Source of the DNA: Pisolithus tinctorius
Lineage: Eukaryota; Basidiomycota; Agaricomycetes; Boletales; Pisolithaceae
Reading direction: 5' to 3'
NCBI GenBank assembly: GCA_024663395.1
Contig: JANFAH010000088.1
Span: 62,001-126,000 of the forward strand
DNA: 64,000 bases
Positions 31,868-43,057 of this stretch are shown here, in pieces. How positions within the stretch are numbered: position 1 is the stretch's first letter; every line of letters begins with the position of its first letter. Both the position numbers and the translations under genes were made by a program. The notes beneath the pieces are model-generated. The model did no database searches. It was given only the letters and a program-made list of their open reading frames with translations, and was not told where the DNA came from.

Positions 31868-33108
31868 GGCATTGGTGAGGCCAAAAGGCATCACTAACCA
31901 TTCATAAGAACCATACCAAGTCCAAAATGCAGTCTTCCATTCATCACCCAGAGCAATCCAGATGAGATGGTAGCCATGTCAGAGATCAATCTTGGTATAA
32001 ATCTTGGCTCAGCTTGGTGAGTCTAAAAGGTTGGAGATGAGTGGTAGTGGGTATCAGTCTTTCTTGGTGATTTTGTTGAGGCTGTGGAAGTCTACACAGA
32101 GCCAGAGGGAGCCATCCTTCTTTTTGACAAAGAGGACCAGCACAGCATAGGGGGAAGATGTTGGACAAATGAAACCAGTGGTGAGGTTCTCATTGATGAA
32201 AGTCTGGAGAGCTTGCAGCTTGACTGGGGACAGTGAGTAGATGGTGCTGAGAGGGGGGGTTGTTCCTTCTTTGAGCTCTATTTTCAGGTCATACTCCCAG
32301 TGTGGCAGGAGTGCCGAGGCCTTGGCCTTGCTGAATACATCAGTGAAGTTGTGGTACTCTTCCAGGACATTGGGTAAGGCCAGAGGAGAGGAAGCCAAGG
32401 CCAATCGGGCTTGAGCTGAGTCCAAGGGGTGGAGCTGAAGTTGGAATTGGACAGACCCTTCTAGTTTGCAGGCACACACAAAGGCAGCTGCATTGATTAG
32501 GGAAACAAGAGGGGCATTCAGGGGGGTGCAAGCCAGGGAGTTGGAGACTGGCACAGATGGTGCAAGGCTGGGTTGGTCACTGGGACTGGGGTCAGGGAGG
32601 CCAGTGGAGACCAGGCCTACAGGGGGTGTCAACAGGGTTGGCATTCTTTGTGCAGGAGTCTGGAATGTTAGACTGCTCAGTACCCAATCAATCAATGGAT
32701 TGTAGCAGGTGAGCCAGTCATGTCTGAGGACTATCTTACACTCAGAATCCAACAGGGCTAAAAACAGGGTTACCAGGGTGACATCACCAGACATGAAATG
32801 GATATTGACATCTACTGCTTGGGTTATAGTAAAGGTGGATGTTCCATTGAAGAGCCAGAGTCAGATTGGGGAGACCAAGTATGGGGTAAATGAGTGTTGA
32901 TTAACAAATTGATTATCTATAAAACAATGGGTGGAGCCAGAGTCCACTAAAGTATGAAGCCAAGGTAATTCTGGGTTTTCTAAAGTGACATAGGGGGTTA
33001 ATGAATTGGGACTGGAAAGAGTGGACGCATTGAGTCTAGCCTCCAAGTTTGCACAACCAGAGTCAACACAGCTCCTGGATTGTGCAGAGTCCTGGGAGCT
33101 GCTACCTA
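31868..33108 (-). pseudogene. Element A2 pol fragment (protease and part of RT)
   Basis: Protease LVDSGSTHCFID near 32935 keeps the DSG triad, unlike A1. The frame is stopped by TGA after SPI near 32862, the same codon as in A1. Downstream the frame is open from 32794 (CKIVLRHDWLTCYNP) through the linker into RT (FVKKKDGSLWLCVDFHSLN), and further RT sequence continues to 31868. Confidence 0.85.
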
Positions 33109-34494
33109 TTTTTTTGTCTCAGGGGTAGAACCTGAGCCTGAGGCTGGTGTGGCCTCAGTGGTGGCCACAGCATGAGCCTTGGCCTTACCAGCTTTCTTGG
33201 GGCATTTGTCAGCAAAATGACCAGGGCCTCCACAGAACATGCAGAGGTTGCCCTCAATGTGATGCTTGTGTTCTTCCAGGGTGAGCTTCCCATCTTTGCC
33301 AAGTTTGTTAGGCTTGGGCTTGGATGAGTTGCTGTTATTGTTGTTGCCAGGCTTCAATGAAGCTGGCTTGGGGGAAGATCTGGAGTTGTTGTTACTGCCA
33401 GTCTTGGATTTATCTTGGCCAGTCTTGGACTGGTTGTTGCTGGTGGAGCCACTGGACTTATTGTTGCTGGAGGTGGATGAGCCCTGATGTTTACTTGCCC
33501 ATTGGATTTCTTCCTTGCACTCCCAATAGTGCGCATCTATCTCTTGAGTGAGGTGGCAGAGCTTGTGAAGAGTCTGGGGTTTTCCAACTTGACAGACTTT
33601 GTCCTTAATCTGGTCTGGGAGCCCAGAATAGAAGTGATGGCATAGCACACCATCTCCATAGCCCCAGACTCACAAAGCAAGCTGGTTGAAGTCCACTACA
33701 TATTTATTAATGTGCTGACTATCCTTCATATGTAAATGGTCAAGCTGACTCTCAGCATCAGTGACTGGATCATGGGGGCTGAAGGTAGTTTGTAACTCTA
33801 AGATGAACTCCCTCCAGGAGTCCATCCAGAGGGGCCAGTCATCAGGGTCGTCAAGTCAGAGCAAGTCTGGCTCAAACCATTCAAGAGCCATGCCCTTGAG
33901 GTAAGACTGTGTGAAGATGACTTTGGTGCAGTCAGTCTTGAAAGCCCAAGGCCAGTCTTGGAAATTCAGCTTGCACTGAATGAAGGCACAAAGTTTCTTG
34001 GGGTCAGTGCCATCAAAGGTATCAGGCTCATGCAGCTTAGTCCTTCTTGAGGACTTGGGGCTAGTGCAGGCATTGCAAGCCAATAGTTTGATGGCCTTTG
34101 TGAGGCTGTTGAAGACTGCAACTGCAGGTTTGGTGTCTGGATCTGGGAAGTCTGGTTTGTCCTCTGGATCATTCTCATCCAGATTAACATCACCGGGCCC
34201 ATCATCACCAGGACCATTGCTGGGGTCATCATCATCAGGGTTGTTGTTATCATCATCACCTGGCCCATCATTGCCAGGGTCATCCTCAGGGATGGGGGCA
34301 GTGGGACAATGTGGGGTGGGTGTATTGGATGTCTGGGCTGAAAAGCCCCTGAAAGGACTAACAGGATCTGGAGAGCACCTAGTGGTGCCCAAGGCAGCTA
34401 GTGCTGTCTCACAGTGGGCTCCACTGGCTGAGGTGGAGTTGGGGTTGGTAGCAGAATGGCCATGGGGAGGTTGGAAACAAGTCTTGGTTGCCAT
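33106..34494 (-). pseudogene. Element A2 gag, degenerate
   Basis: It starts MATKTCFQPPHGHSATN and has the acidic stretch, capsid-like core and zinc knuckle CMFCGGPGHFADKC. TGA codons follow EPDLL near 33856 and NQLAL near 33672. It ends at the TAG at 33106-33108 after an A7 run, as part of a frameshift signal. Confidence 0.85.
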
Positions 34495-34942
34495 GGTATG
34501 TTAGACCCACACAAGTGGCAAGTCTGAAATACTGTCAAGTTTGGGTTGTCCAGGTTGAGTCTGGACTGGAGACCAAAGCAGGTGTGAGGCTGAGGGGTCA
34601 GGAGAAGGGAGAAGGGGCAGAGATACAGGTGGTGGACTGATTGGACTTAATGACTGAGATTACAGTGCTATTCCCTTGCATGGGTCTCAGTCCAAGTCTG
34701 AGGCCGAGACAGGATTATCAGGGTAACTTTGTTAATTTCAGACTGAGGAAGTACAGGCTGAGTATCTAAGACTTTATATACTAGAAGTAGCTATAGTATG
34801 GAGACCAGTAATGCCAGTCTCACAAGGATTGCTAAGATGATTGGTAAGACAAGTATTAGTAAGGTATGACTAAGGTAGTGGAGACCAGGAACAAGACTGG
34901 GCAGGATTCAACCAAAGTGACAGGCACTACAAAGCAGTGTTC

Positions 34943-36480
34943 TGTCATAGCCATGTCTCGACCCTGGCCGGACTCGGCCTCGCACTCACTCGATCTGGCC
35001 TCGGCCTCACCTGTCCTCTATCCCCAGATGTCCTAGTGCGGTAGACACTGCTTTGCAGTGTCTGTCACTTCGGTTACTTCCTGCCTGGTCTTGTCCCTGG
35101 TCCACTCTGTCCTGGTCTCTGCTACCTTAGTCATACATTAGTAATCCTTGTCTTACCAATCGTCTTAGCAATCTTTGCAAGACTGGCATTACCAGTCTCC
35201 GTACTATAGTTACTTCTGGTATATAAACTTGTAGATACTCGGCCTGTAGACCTCAGTCTGAAATCAACTAAGTTAACCCTGATAACCCCGCTTTGGCCTC
35301 GGACTCGGACTGAGACCCACACAAGGGAATAGCACTGTATCCTCAGTCACTAAGTCCAAACAGTCCAACCATCTGAACCCTCAACTTCACTCCTGATCCC
35401 GACCCCTCAGCTTCACGCTGTGGGACACTACCTCTGGGTAGTGTGCGAATAGGGGAAAGCTGTAGGGAAAATCCCTAGGCTCGACCCAAGGGGTGCTGAG
35501 TAGGAAGGAGACGTAGGATGCGATGGTAGAGTCGGTCGAAGAGTCGAATGTGGGTCACGGAATTTAATTCTGTAGAGTCGAAGGAAGGGACAGACTTGCT
35601 TTTGAAATTCCGGACGATGATCTTGCACCAAGGAAGTAACTCCGAGACAAATTAAGTGCACGGGAGAGGCAAACAAGTACTAATGGAACAAGGACACGAA
35701 GACACAGTAGACACAGTAGACGCAAAGACACAGATACACAGCGGACTCAGAGGATGTGAAGACTCTTTGAACTCTTTAGACTCACACTAGACGCAGAATG
35801 TGGGTCCCAAAAAGAGTTTTTTTATTTATTTCGTCGCTGAGGCAGGATTATATAGTACATGGATAGTAAGGTACTGATCGGAGAAATGTGGGGTGGGGGA
35901 AGCAAAACTCCGAAAAATAAAGGGGACGACGTGTCAGACATCACAGCCATACAGCAACATGTGAAAACAAACTGTAAGGTAGTAACTGAGAAATACAACA
36001 GGAAAGACGGGTATCTTCCGACAGGGCAAGTGTACACTGTACCATAGAGTGGAACGCGAAGGGTAGAGGCCGTAGGTAGAAAGGGGTTCTCGCTTTGCGG
36101 AGAAAGGTTAGCGGGAAAGGAACGAGAGGGGGTAACCAGAGTTTTTACTGATGATTTGCATGATTTTCCGGCTACATGGCGAGGCAAGGGTTGAAGTGGC
36201 ACGACTGCGGAATTCTGGATAGACATATGTCAGGTTGATGTTGACGCGGAATTTCGGGACAATGACTGGTGTGTTATTGATGGACCGGGGAGCTCCGAAG
36301 GTTCAACAGGCGAGGCAGCACACGAGGCAGATGGGATAATTCCGAAGATGATAGACGTGGATGGTAACGGCGGAATTTTGGTGTTGGCATCCCTATTTTG
36401 GCCTCAGGGAGTATACTACTCCCTACAGCGCCCGCTTTAGTCTCCAGTCTGGTCTCAACCCGGACATCCCATACTTGACA
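34943..36480 (+). mobile_element. Family A solo LTR inserted head-on into the LTR of A2 (TSD TGTTC)
   Basis: TGTCATAGCC at 34943 to ATACTTGACA at 36480, in the plus orientation, opposite to A2. TGTTC lies at 34938-34942 and 36481-36485. It keeps more CpG than the host LTR. It is itself interrupted by a family C LTR at 35419-36427, so without it the LTR is about 529 bp. Confidence 0.9.
35419..36427 (-). repeat. LTR of family C, copy 2
   Basis: It is 1009 bp, from TGTGGGACAC to CTCCCTACA in the plus view, inside the solo LTR above. Left flank ACGC and right flank GCGC may be a 4-bp target duplication with one CpG change. Confidence 0.75.
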
Positions 36481-36585
36481 TGTTCACCACACTAGGACAT
36501 CTGGGGATAAGCAATTGGCAAGGCCAAGGCCAGACTGAGTGAGTGCAAGGCTGAGTCTGGCCAGGGTCAAGACATGACCATGACA

Positions 36586-37026
36586 CATTCATATGTCCTC
36601 CATCTACCCTTCATTTGTCATCTAGGAAGTTTTACTTGAAAATTTATGAGTCTCTGTATGTCAGTTCTGATTCTGGTTACTGTACCTCCATAGTAGTATA
36701 AAAGCATGTGTTGTACTCTGATGTTCAGTAGTATGAATATCAACTTAGTTCCTACTCCCTCTGTCTCTGTCTTCTGCCTGTTGGAGTTACCTCCAATTTT
36801 CTGTCTGTACTCTCCCTCTGAAATACGAGGGCTGAGATTGTGCAAGGGGGTAGTGCATGAGCTAAACCTGTCACCCTCACTCCACTCTGCCTTTGTCTCA
36901 GCAGACTTTGTTCCTGCCAACACTCTGCCAGTCAGAGTTCTGCTCTCTTGTGTCAGACTTGCTTCCAAACCTCTCCCCAGACCTTATCTAGCATCAGAGT
37001 TGGTTGGAGTAGGCCTGGACTTGACA
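36586..37026 (+). repeat. Family D LTR, 3' part
   Basis: It aligns with the second half of the LTR at 40047-41104, including a TATA-like GTATAAAAGC near 36698, and ends CTTGACA. The LTR resembles that of element B in the GAAATACGAGGGCTGAG stretch. Its first half is not present here, probably because of the A2 insertion. Confidence 0.75.
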
Positions 37027-37308
37027 GTCAACATCTACTGGTAGGAGTGGAGGTTGAGTCCAGTTGGGTATGGTATTTGGGATGGCTGGTTCAAGTTGGG
37101 ATACATGGAAGACTGGGTGTACAGTGTGCATAGAGTCTGGTAAACACAGGGTGAACAAGTGAGAGCCAGCCCGGGCTACTATGGGGTAGGGCCCAAGGTT
37201 CTTCTCACTCAGCTTCTTGGAGGGCTGGGTCAACCAGAAATACTTGGCTTTTACATAGACATTGTCACCCACTTTGAAGTCCAGGGCCAGCATGCACTTA
37301 GCATCTGT
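37027..37308 (-). pseudogene. Integrase C-terminal fragment of an A-type element
   Basis: The minus strand reads LALDFKVGDNVYVKAKYF, SEKNLGPYPIVARAGSHLF and VHPVFHVSQLEPAIPN, matching the integrase C-terminal region of A1 and B. It is sandwiched between two family D LTR pieces. Confidence 0.85.
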
Positions 37309-37772
37309 GTCATGACTGTGCATTCATCCTAAGTCCTCACTTACTCTGCACCCTTTTCTGCTGGTCATTCACTCACTCCACACCAACTCTGCCCACCTTC
37401 CATTGTTTATGAACCATCTCCACTCTGACTGCTGTCAGACTTATTCTGCTCTCCTACTGGACCATGCAGACCATTCTCTGAGGAGTCATGTGATCACCCT
37501 TTGGACTTCTCCCTGACAGCATGCAGTCAGGTACTCTGCAGTGTGCACACTGCATGGTCCAGCATCTGGACTATTCCCTTTTTTGGATGTACTATGTTAC
37601 CTGTTCATATGTCCTCTGTCTACCCTTCATTCATTGTCTAGGAAGTTTTACTTGAAATTTTATGAGTCTCCATTTGTCAGTTCCAATTCCAATTACTGTA
37701 CCTCTGTAGTAGTATAAAAGCATGTATCATACTCCACTGTTCTTCAGTATGAATATCAACTTAGTTCCTACT
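37309..37772 (+). repeat. Family D LTR, 5' part
   Basis: It begins TGTCATGACTGTGC and follows the LTR at 40047 until CTTAGTTCCTACT, where a family E LTR is inserted. The rest of this LTR was not found downstream. Confidence 0.7.
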
Positions 37773-38677
37773 TGTCATATCCATGACTCTTGGACTCAAT
37801 CCTGGTCCAGTCTGGACCCCTAGCCCCTATCTCCGGTCCAGTCTGGTCCTAGTCTGGCCTAGAAAACCCAGTCCCAGCCCTAGATAACTCAACTCCAGCC
37901 TGCATAACCCAAGTCTGGTGTTTTACCCCTATCTCCGGTCCACTTCGGCCTCCCAGCCTTGCGCTGCTCCACCCTGGTCCTCCCAGGTCTATGTCTGGGT
38001 CACCCAGACATAACTCCAGTCTGTTTTCCCATGTTTGCACTATATTTAGTCTAGTCCTCTTGTCTGACTTTTGCTTACTCTACGAAACCTGTGTCTGACT
38101 CTGGTATGCCAGTCACCTGGACTTTAGCTATTAGTCTCTGCACAGCCTCTGTGGCTATCCTCACTCTTGCTAATCATCTTGCTAATAGCTTATTCACAAG
38201 TCCAGCTTCATGTTCTTTACTCTGGACTGGCCTCATGTATTTAACCCCTGTACATACTTTGTAGCACCCTCAGTCAGAATATCAATTAAGTATTACCCTC
38301 GACTCCTGTACTACACCCCAAGACTGCTCTATAGCTAAGGCTGAGCCTTAGGCTATCCCCGGCCCCTGTCCCGGACCTCTCCCTGGCTTGCATAAGGGTA
38401 CAGCACATAAGCTGAGACCAAGGGAGGTAGATCCAACCCTGGACCAGCTTCCCCCCTGTGCACACCCAAGACCGGTCGGTTTCCCACACTACCGGTCTTG
38501 TTCCCATGCTCCCAGCCTTAAGTCCGGTACTCCAGACTTAGCCCCTGACCTCCAGCCTTAACTCTGGTCCCACTGAACTTGGCCCCTGTCTCCCAGCCTT
38601 GATTCTGGCCACTTGGACTTAGCCCCTGTCACCCAGTCTTGAAGCCTGGTCACCCAAGGGTAAACCTGTACTTCACA
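37773..38677 (+). repeat. Family E LTR, copy 1
   Basis: It is 905 bp, from TGTCATATCC to GTACTTCACA, with a TATA-like stretch near 38240. It matches the split copy on the minus strand at 42580-54735 (904 bp without the inserted element). Confidence 0.85.
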
Positions 38678-40046
38678 GTATATTCTGACTCACACTTGTG
38701 CAAGTCACTTCATCATGTCTAGGTCCTGCTCTAGAGCCCCTACCCATGACCTTGCCCATTGGGACTCATCAGAATACCTCTCATCTGACTCCAGAGCCCA
38801 GCCTGGAGATCTCTGCTAAAGCAGAGAGGTAACTGGTGACCCTTGGCACTCTGCACACTCCCAGGTTGCATTACCCCTGACACTATGTCTTTAGTGGTCA
38901 AAACTTAATGCATCCATTCCCTCACTCCTGCCCTGCCTGCCACTCATTTTCTCCTGACTCCAGACCGGCCATGTCAACCCCTGAGTCGGACTTACCATCC
39001 AGACTCACCACCAACCTGTACTCATGCTCGAGCCCACTTCCAGGTCGGAGTTACCCTCTGGACTTGCCCTTGAGCTGGCCTCAACAACCGGACTCACTTC
39101 TGTTAGCTCCCCCGAGCTGTCTCTGACCTCTGGCTGGTCATCTCAGTCTTCATCTCAGTCCTTACCTCAGTTGTCCCAGCACTCTAACCCAGCTGTCTTT
39201 GTCCAGTTCTACTGTACTGAACACTGGGGTCTCATCACTCATTTGACCTCCTGACTCCCCAATATTGGTCTCTGGACCTCTGTGCACCTCCGGTGCAGCC
39301 CCCAGGCCCAGACTTGGCCAGTCCCGGTCCTCAACACCTTCCTTGTTTCCCCATTGGCACTCGGCTTCAGCAGTTTTTGGGTCTGGTCTCCACCCTTGGA
39401 GCCCTGGACCCCCCTTTCTGGTCTCCAGACTGTCTGTCACTGGCCTGTCTGGCCTTGGTTGGCCTGTCCACACCTCACCCAGACTTGTCTAGACCTGTTA
39501 CTAGGTCTTAGACCGGTCCTGGCTTTCCTCAGACTTTCCTTTTCCTCACAGACCCCTCCTGGGTCCCCTATCCCTTGTCCCAGTCCTGTGCTAGTCACCT
39601 CAGCCTTGGGGTGGTGCTTGTCCTTTGGACTTGCACTGGGCCTTGGCTCTGGTGGTCTTGGCTAGTGCATGACACCCCCATTTCAGTCTAGGACCAGTCT
39701 GCCAGCCCTCTGGCCCTTAGCCCAGTCCCTGACCTCTCTGCTGGCCTCTCTTTTCACTTAAGGAAGACCAGTTCTTCATCCACAACTTTGGAATAGTCAC
39801 AGACATGGCCAGGGGTTGGCTGGGGGGTTTTTCTCTGGCACTGGGATGACATGATGATGGGGGGAAGGGACAAAGGTTCAGTACCCTAACACATGTTTTT
39901 AAGTGGTTTTTCAGACTCCAATGGAGCTCCACCACAGCTAAACCCTGGTCCTTGAGGCATCAACTAATTTCAAAATGATCAACTTGTGTTGATCTCATTC
40001 TGTACATGCAGCCTTCAGGGGCTCAGGCCCTAAGGGGGGGGGGCAC
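38678..40046 (+). other. Remains of internal retroelement sequence
   Basis: Just after the E LTR an ATG at about 38715 starts MSRSCSRAPTHDLAHWDSSE, a possible gag start, which stops within 40 codons. The Pro/Ser/Leu-rich frames that follow are low-complexity and I do not call them. The end of the interval (CAGGCCCTAAGGGGGG) is the polypurine tract before the D LTR. Confidence 0.5.
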
Positions 40047-41104
40047 TGTCATGACTGTTGTAAGGAGAGAGATCTCCTTACTATGGGATTGGGTATTAAT
40101 TTCTATTTTATGTATTTGTTTTATTGTTTTGTTACTTACTGTTGTGGGTACTATACTTGAGTAGTATAGTTCGCTTTTTGTGTGCTTAGTCAGCACTTCA
40201 CCAATAGACAAGTTACCCCCAAAGACAAGAACAGGAGAAAGACTGCCCCAGACAGCCCCAGACAGTTCCTATCCCTTCATTCCCTTGCTCAGGCTAAAGG
40301 AGCCCCTTTGGACTTACTCACTCCCTCTCAGATTCTACTACTCCATCCTCAATCCACACTTTTCTATTTCCTCACACCATGTGTTCATCCTGAGTCCTCA
40401 CTTACTCCACACCCTTTTCTGCTGGTCATTCACTCACTCCACACCAACTCTGCCCACCTTCTATCATTTATGAACCATCTCCACTCCAACTGCTGTTGGA
40501 CTTGTACTGCTCTTCTACTGGACCACATGGACTGCTCTCTGAGGAGTCATGAGACTACCCTTCAGACTTCTCCCTGACAGCACACAGTCAGGTACTCCAC
40601 AGTGCATGCACTGCATGGTCCAGTGCCTGGACTGTTCCCTTTTTGGGATGTTCTATGTTACCCATTTGTATGTCCTCCATCTACCCTTCATTTGTCATCT
40701 AGGAAGTTTTACTTGAAATTTTACAAGTCTCCATATGTCAGTTCCAATTCCAATTACTGTACCTCCATAGTAGTATAAAAGCATGTATCATACTCCACTG
40801 TTCTTCAGTATGAATATCAACTTAGTTCCTACTCCCTCTGTCTCTGTCTTCTGCCTGTCAGAGTTTACTCTGACTTTCCACCTATACTCTCCCTCTGAAA
40901 TATGAGGGCTGAGACCATGGAAGGGGGTAGCACATGAGCTAAACCCAACCCCCTCACTCCACTCCACCTCTGTCTCAGTGGACTTCGTTCCTGCCAAACA
41001 CTCCACCAGTCAGAGTTCAGTTCTTTTCTGTCAGACTTGCTCCCGAACCTCTCCCCAGACCTTATCAAGCATTGGAGTTGGTTGGAGTAGGCCCAGACTT
41101 GACA
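40047..41104 (+). repeat. Family D LTR (3' LTR), with internal insertion
   Basis: It begins TGTCATGACTG after a G-rich polypurine tract and ends CCAGACTTGACA. A TATA-like GTATAAAAGC lies near 40773. Compared with the copy at 37309, about 321 bp (40059-40379) are extra. Confidence 0.8.
40059..40379. repeat. Palindrome-bearing insertion in the D LTR
   Basis: It is absent from the D LTR at 37309. It opens with a hairpin GTAAGGAGA/TCTCCTTAC (40060-40068, 40073-40081) and contains a second palindrome, ACTATAC, 5 nt, TAGTATAGT near 40150. No ORF was seen. The class is unknown. Confidence 0.5.
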
Positions 41105-42829
41105 TTATGTGACTTTCCACATCATCACCCTTCAACCTTTAACTTGAATGTTGATCAGCTGCAAACAGGCACAACCTATTGATGATTTGACAAGGAGCAT
41201 CTTTCATTATCTGTGATAACAAAAGTTCTTTTGTCTGCCACTCTTCTCGACTTAACTTCAACACACCCTGCAGATGGTGCAAAATGTGCTTCAATGATAA
41301 CATAGAAATATTATGACAAATGTCATCATTGCATCAAGGGGCACTGAAAAACATACATCAAGACTCACAATAGCATTATTAAATAGACAAACAAATGTAC
41401 ATTCCTACTTCACACTGTTCCATGTTTGCATCAACTCCACCCTTTCTATCAGTCAAGATGTCCTTTTCACACTGAAGACCTCTATTGCAAGTATAGTCCT
41501 TCAACATAACCATTCCATGACAGTGGAATGGACACACCTCTGCACATTCTTGGTATCTAACCATTTCCTTTTCCCAACCACAGAGAGTGGTTATTGACTC
41601 TCCTTGACTGTAAACAATGTTGCTGACCAGTGGCTCATAAGGAACATAACAACTCAGGTGTCCCATGTCTTAAAACATAAGACACAAGACCAGCCTTATT
41701 CCATTGAACAGATCATGTCAATGTCAGAGCATGCTGAACACAATGCTCAATATCTCATTTCCCAAGACAGCAAATGTCTTCATCTGCATCTGGTGAAATG
41801 TTCATGGTCACTAATCCACACAATGAAAAGTACACCACCCACACCTTCACATTGCTGACAAAATAACATATGTCATCATTAGTAAACATCACATCACATA
41901 CCAACAACACTCCTGAACATGACTACAGCATCTTCAACATATTTCATGGACTAAACCACATACCATATGGAATGAGAACCATAAACATGCACATTCACAG
42001 AACATACTATAAAAAAGGGAAATGAATGCTCATCTGAACCATTTCCAGTTCTACTTGTGAGAATGCTTGCCAATCGTGATGGGCCCTGCACTCTGCACAA
42101 GGATCTGTCACTTTACAAGCAGCACCCAATTTGATGATAACAACTTGTTCCACTCAGCTTGAAAAGAATGCTGCATGGCACCTTCTTTCTTGATAGATGT
42201 ATGATGGACTTGAAACATAACCTCCACCAGTGCCCCTCTCAACTCATCCTCAACAACAGTTGGCTCCAAAAACTCTCATCCTTTGAAAACACACAAAGGA
42301 ATGGCATGAAACCCTGGCTTCAAAGAATCCAATTCATCTTGATAATCCTTCAGCACCAACCAGTTCTTCATCTCTTCATCCATCTCTTCAGCATCTTCTC
42401 CAGTGCTCCCACTGCCTTCCATCTTCAACTTCATACATGGAGGTGAATCCCATGCCATCACCATCTGTGTCACTGTAAGCCACAACAACAAAACTTAATG
42501 TAAACAAGCTCACCCATTTCTCAAAAATAGTCTTTATACAACAAATCATCTGACCACCAATGTCTTCCAACAACATATCTGTTAAGTATGGGTTCACCCT
42601 CAGGTGACCAGGCTTCAAGACCAGGTGACAGGGGCTAAGTCCAGTTGACTAGAGTCAAGGCCAGGAGACAGGGGCCAAGTCCAGTTGGGCCAGAATTAGG
42701 GCCAGAGGTCAGGGGCTAAGTCCAGAGGACTGGACTTAAGGCTGGGAGCACATGAATAAGACTGGTAGCATGGGAAACTGACTGGTCTTGGAGCATGCAC
42801 AGGGGGAAGCTGGTCTGGGGTTGGATCTA

Positions 42830-43026
42830 TGTTAGGGGTTATACCCCGAACATAGTAGCTACTTAGTATGGGCATGTGATACCTCAGTATCACATGCCTC
42901 CTCGTATATAAGTATTGCCTCGAAAATTTTAGAAGCAATCTTTTTTGTCTCTACGTCTTACTGTGCGAATACCATACGGTACACTTCGCGCATGTGAGCT
43001 TGAGGCAATTCCACTACAACCTTACA
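42830..43026 (+). repeat. 5' LTR of element F
   Basis: TGTTAGGGGTTATACC to CAACCTTACA, 197 bp, with TATA-like GTATATAAGT near 42904. Confidence 0.93.
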
Positions 43027-43057
43027 ATTTTTTGAAGTGTGTTAATGAGTATTCGCA

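Larger units (their letters stand above)
31868..36585 (-). mobile_element. Element A2, truncated relative of A1
   Basis: It holds part of RT, protease, gag and the 5' LTR on the minus strand. The 5' LTR is split: 34533-34942 and 36486-36585. RNase H, integrase and 3' LTR are missing; RT is cut inside the PFGLTNA motif at 31868. It still has the uninterrupted gag/pol junction and so shows the empty site of element B. It is very CpG-poor. Confidence 0.88.

Noticed and set aside
39282..39665. Pro/Leu/Ser-rich plus-strand ORFs of about 70-130 codons
   Set aside because: All frames are open in this low-complexity CT-rich stretch, which suggests composition, not coding.
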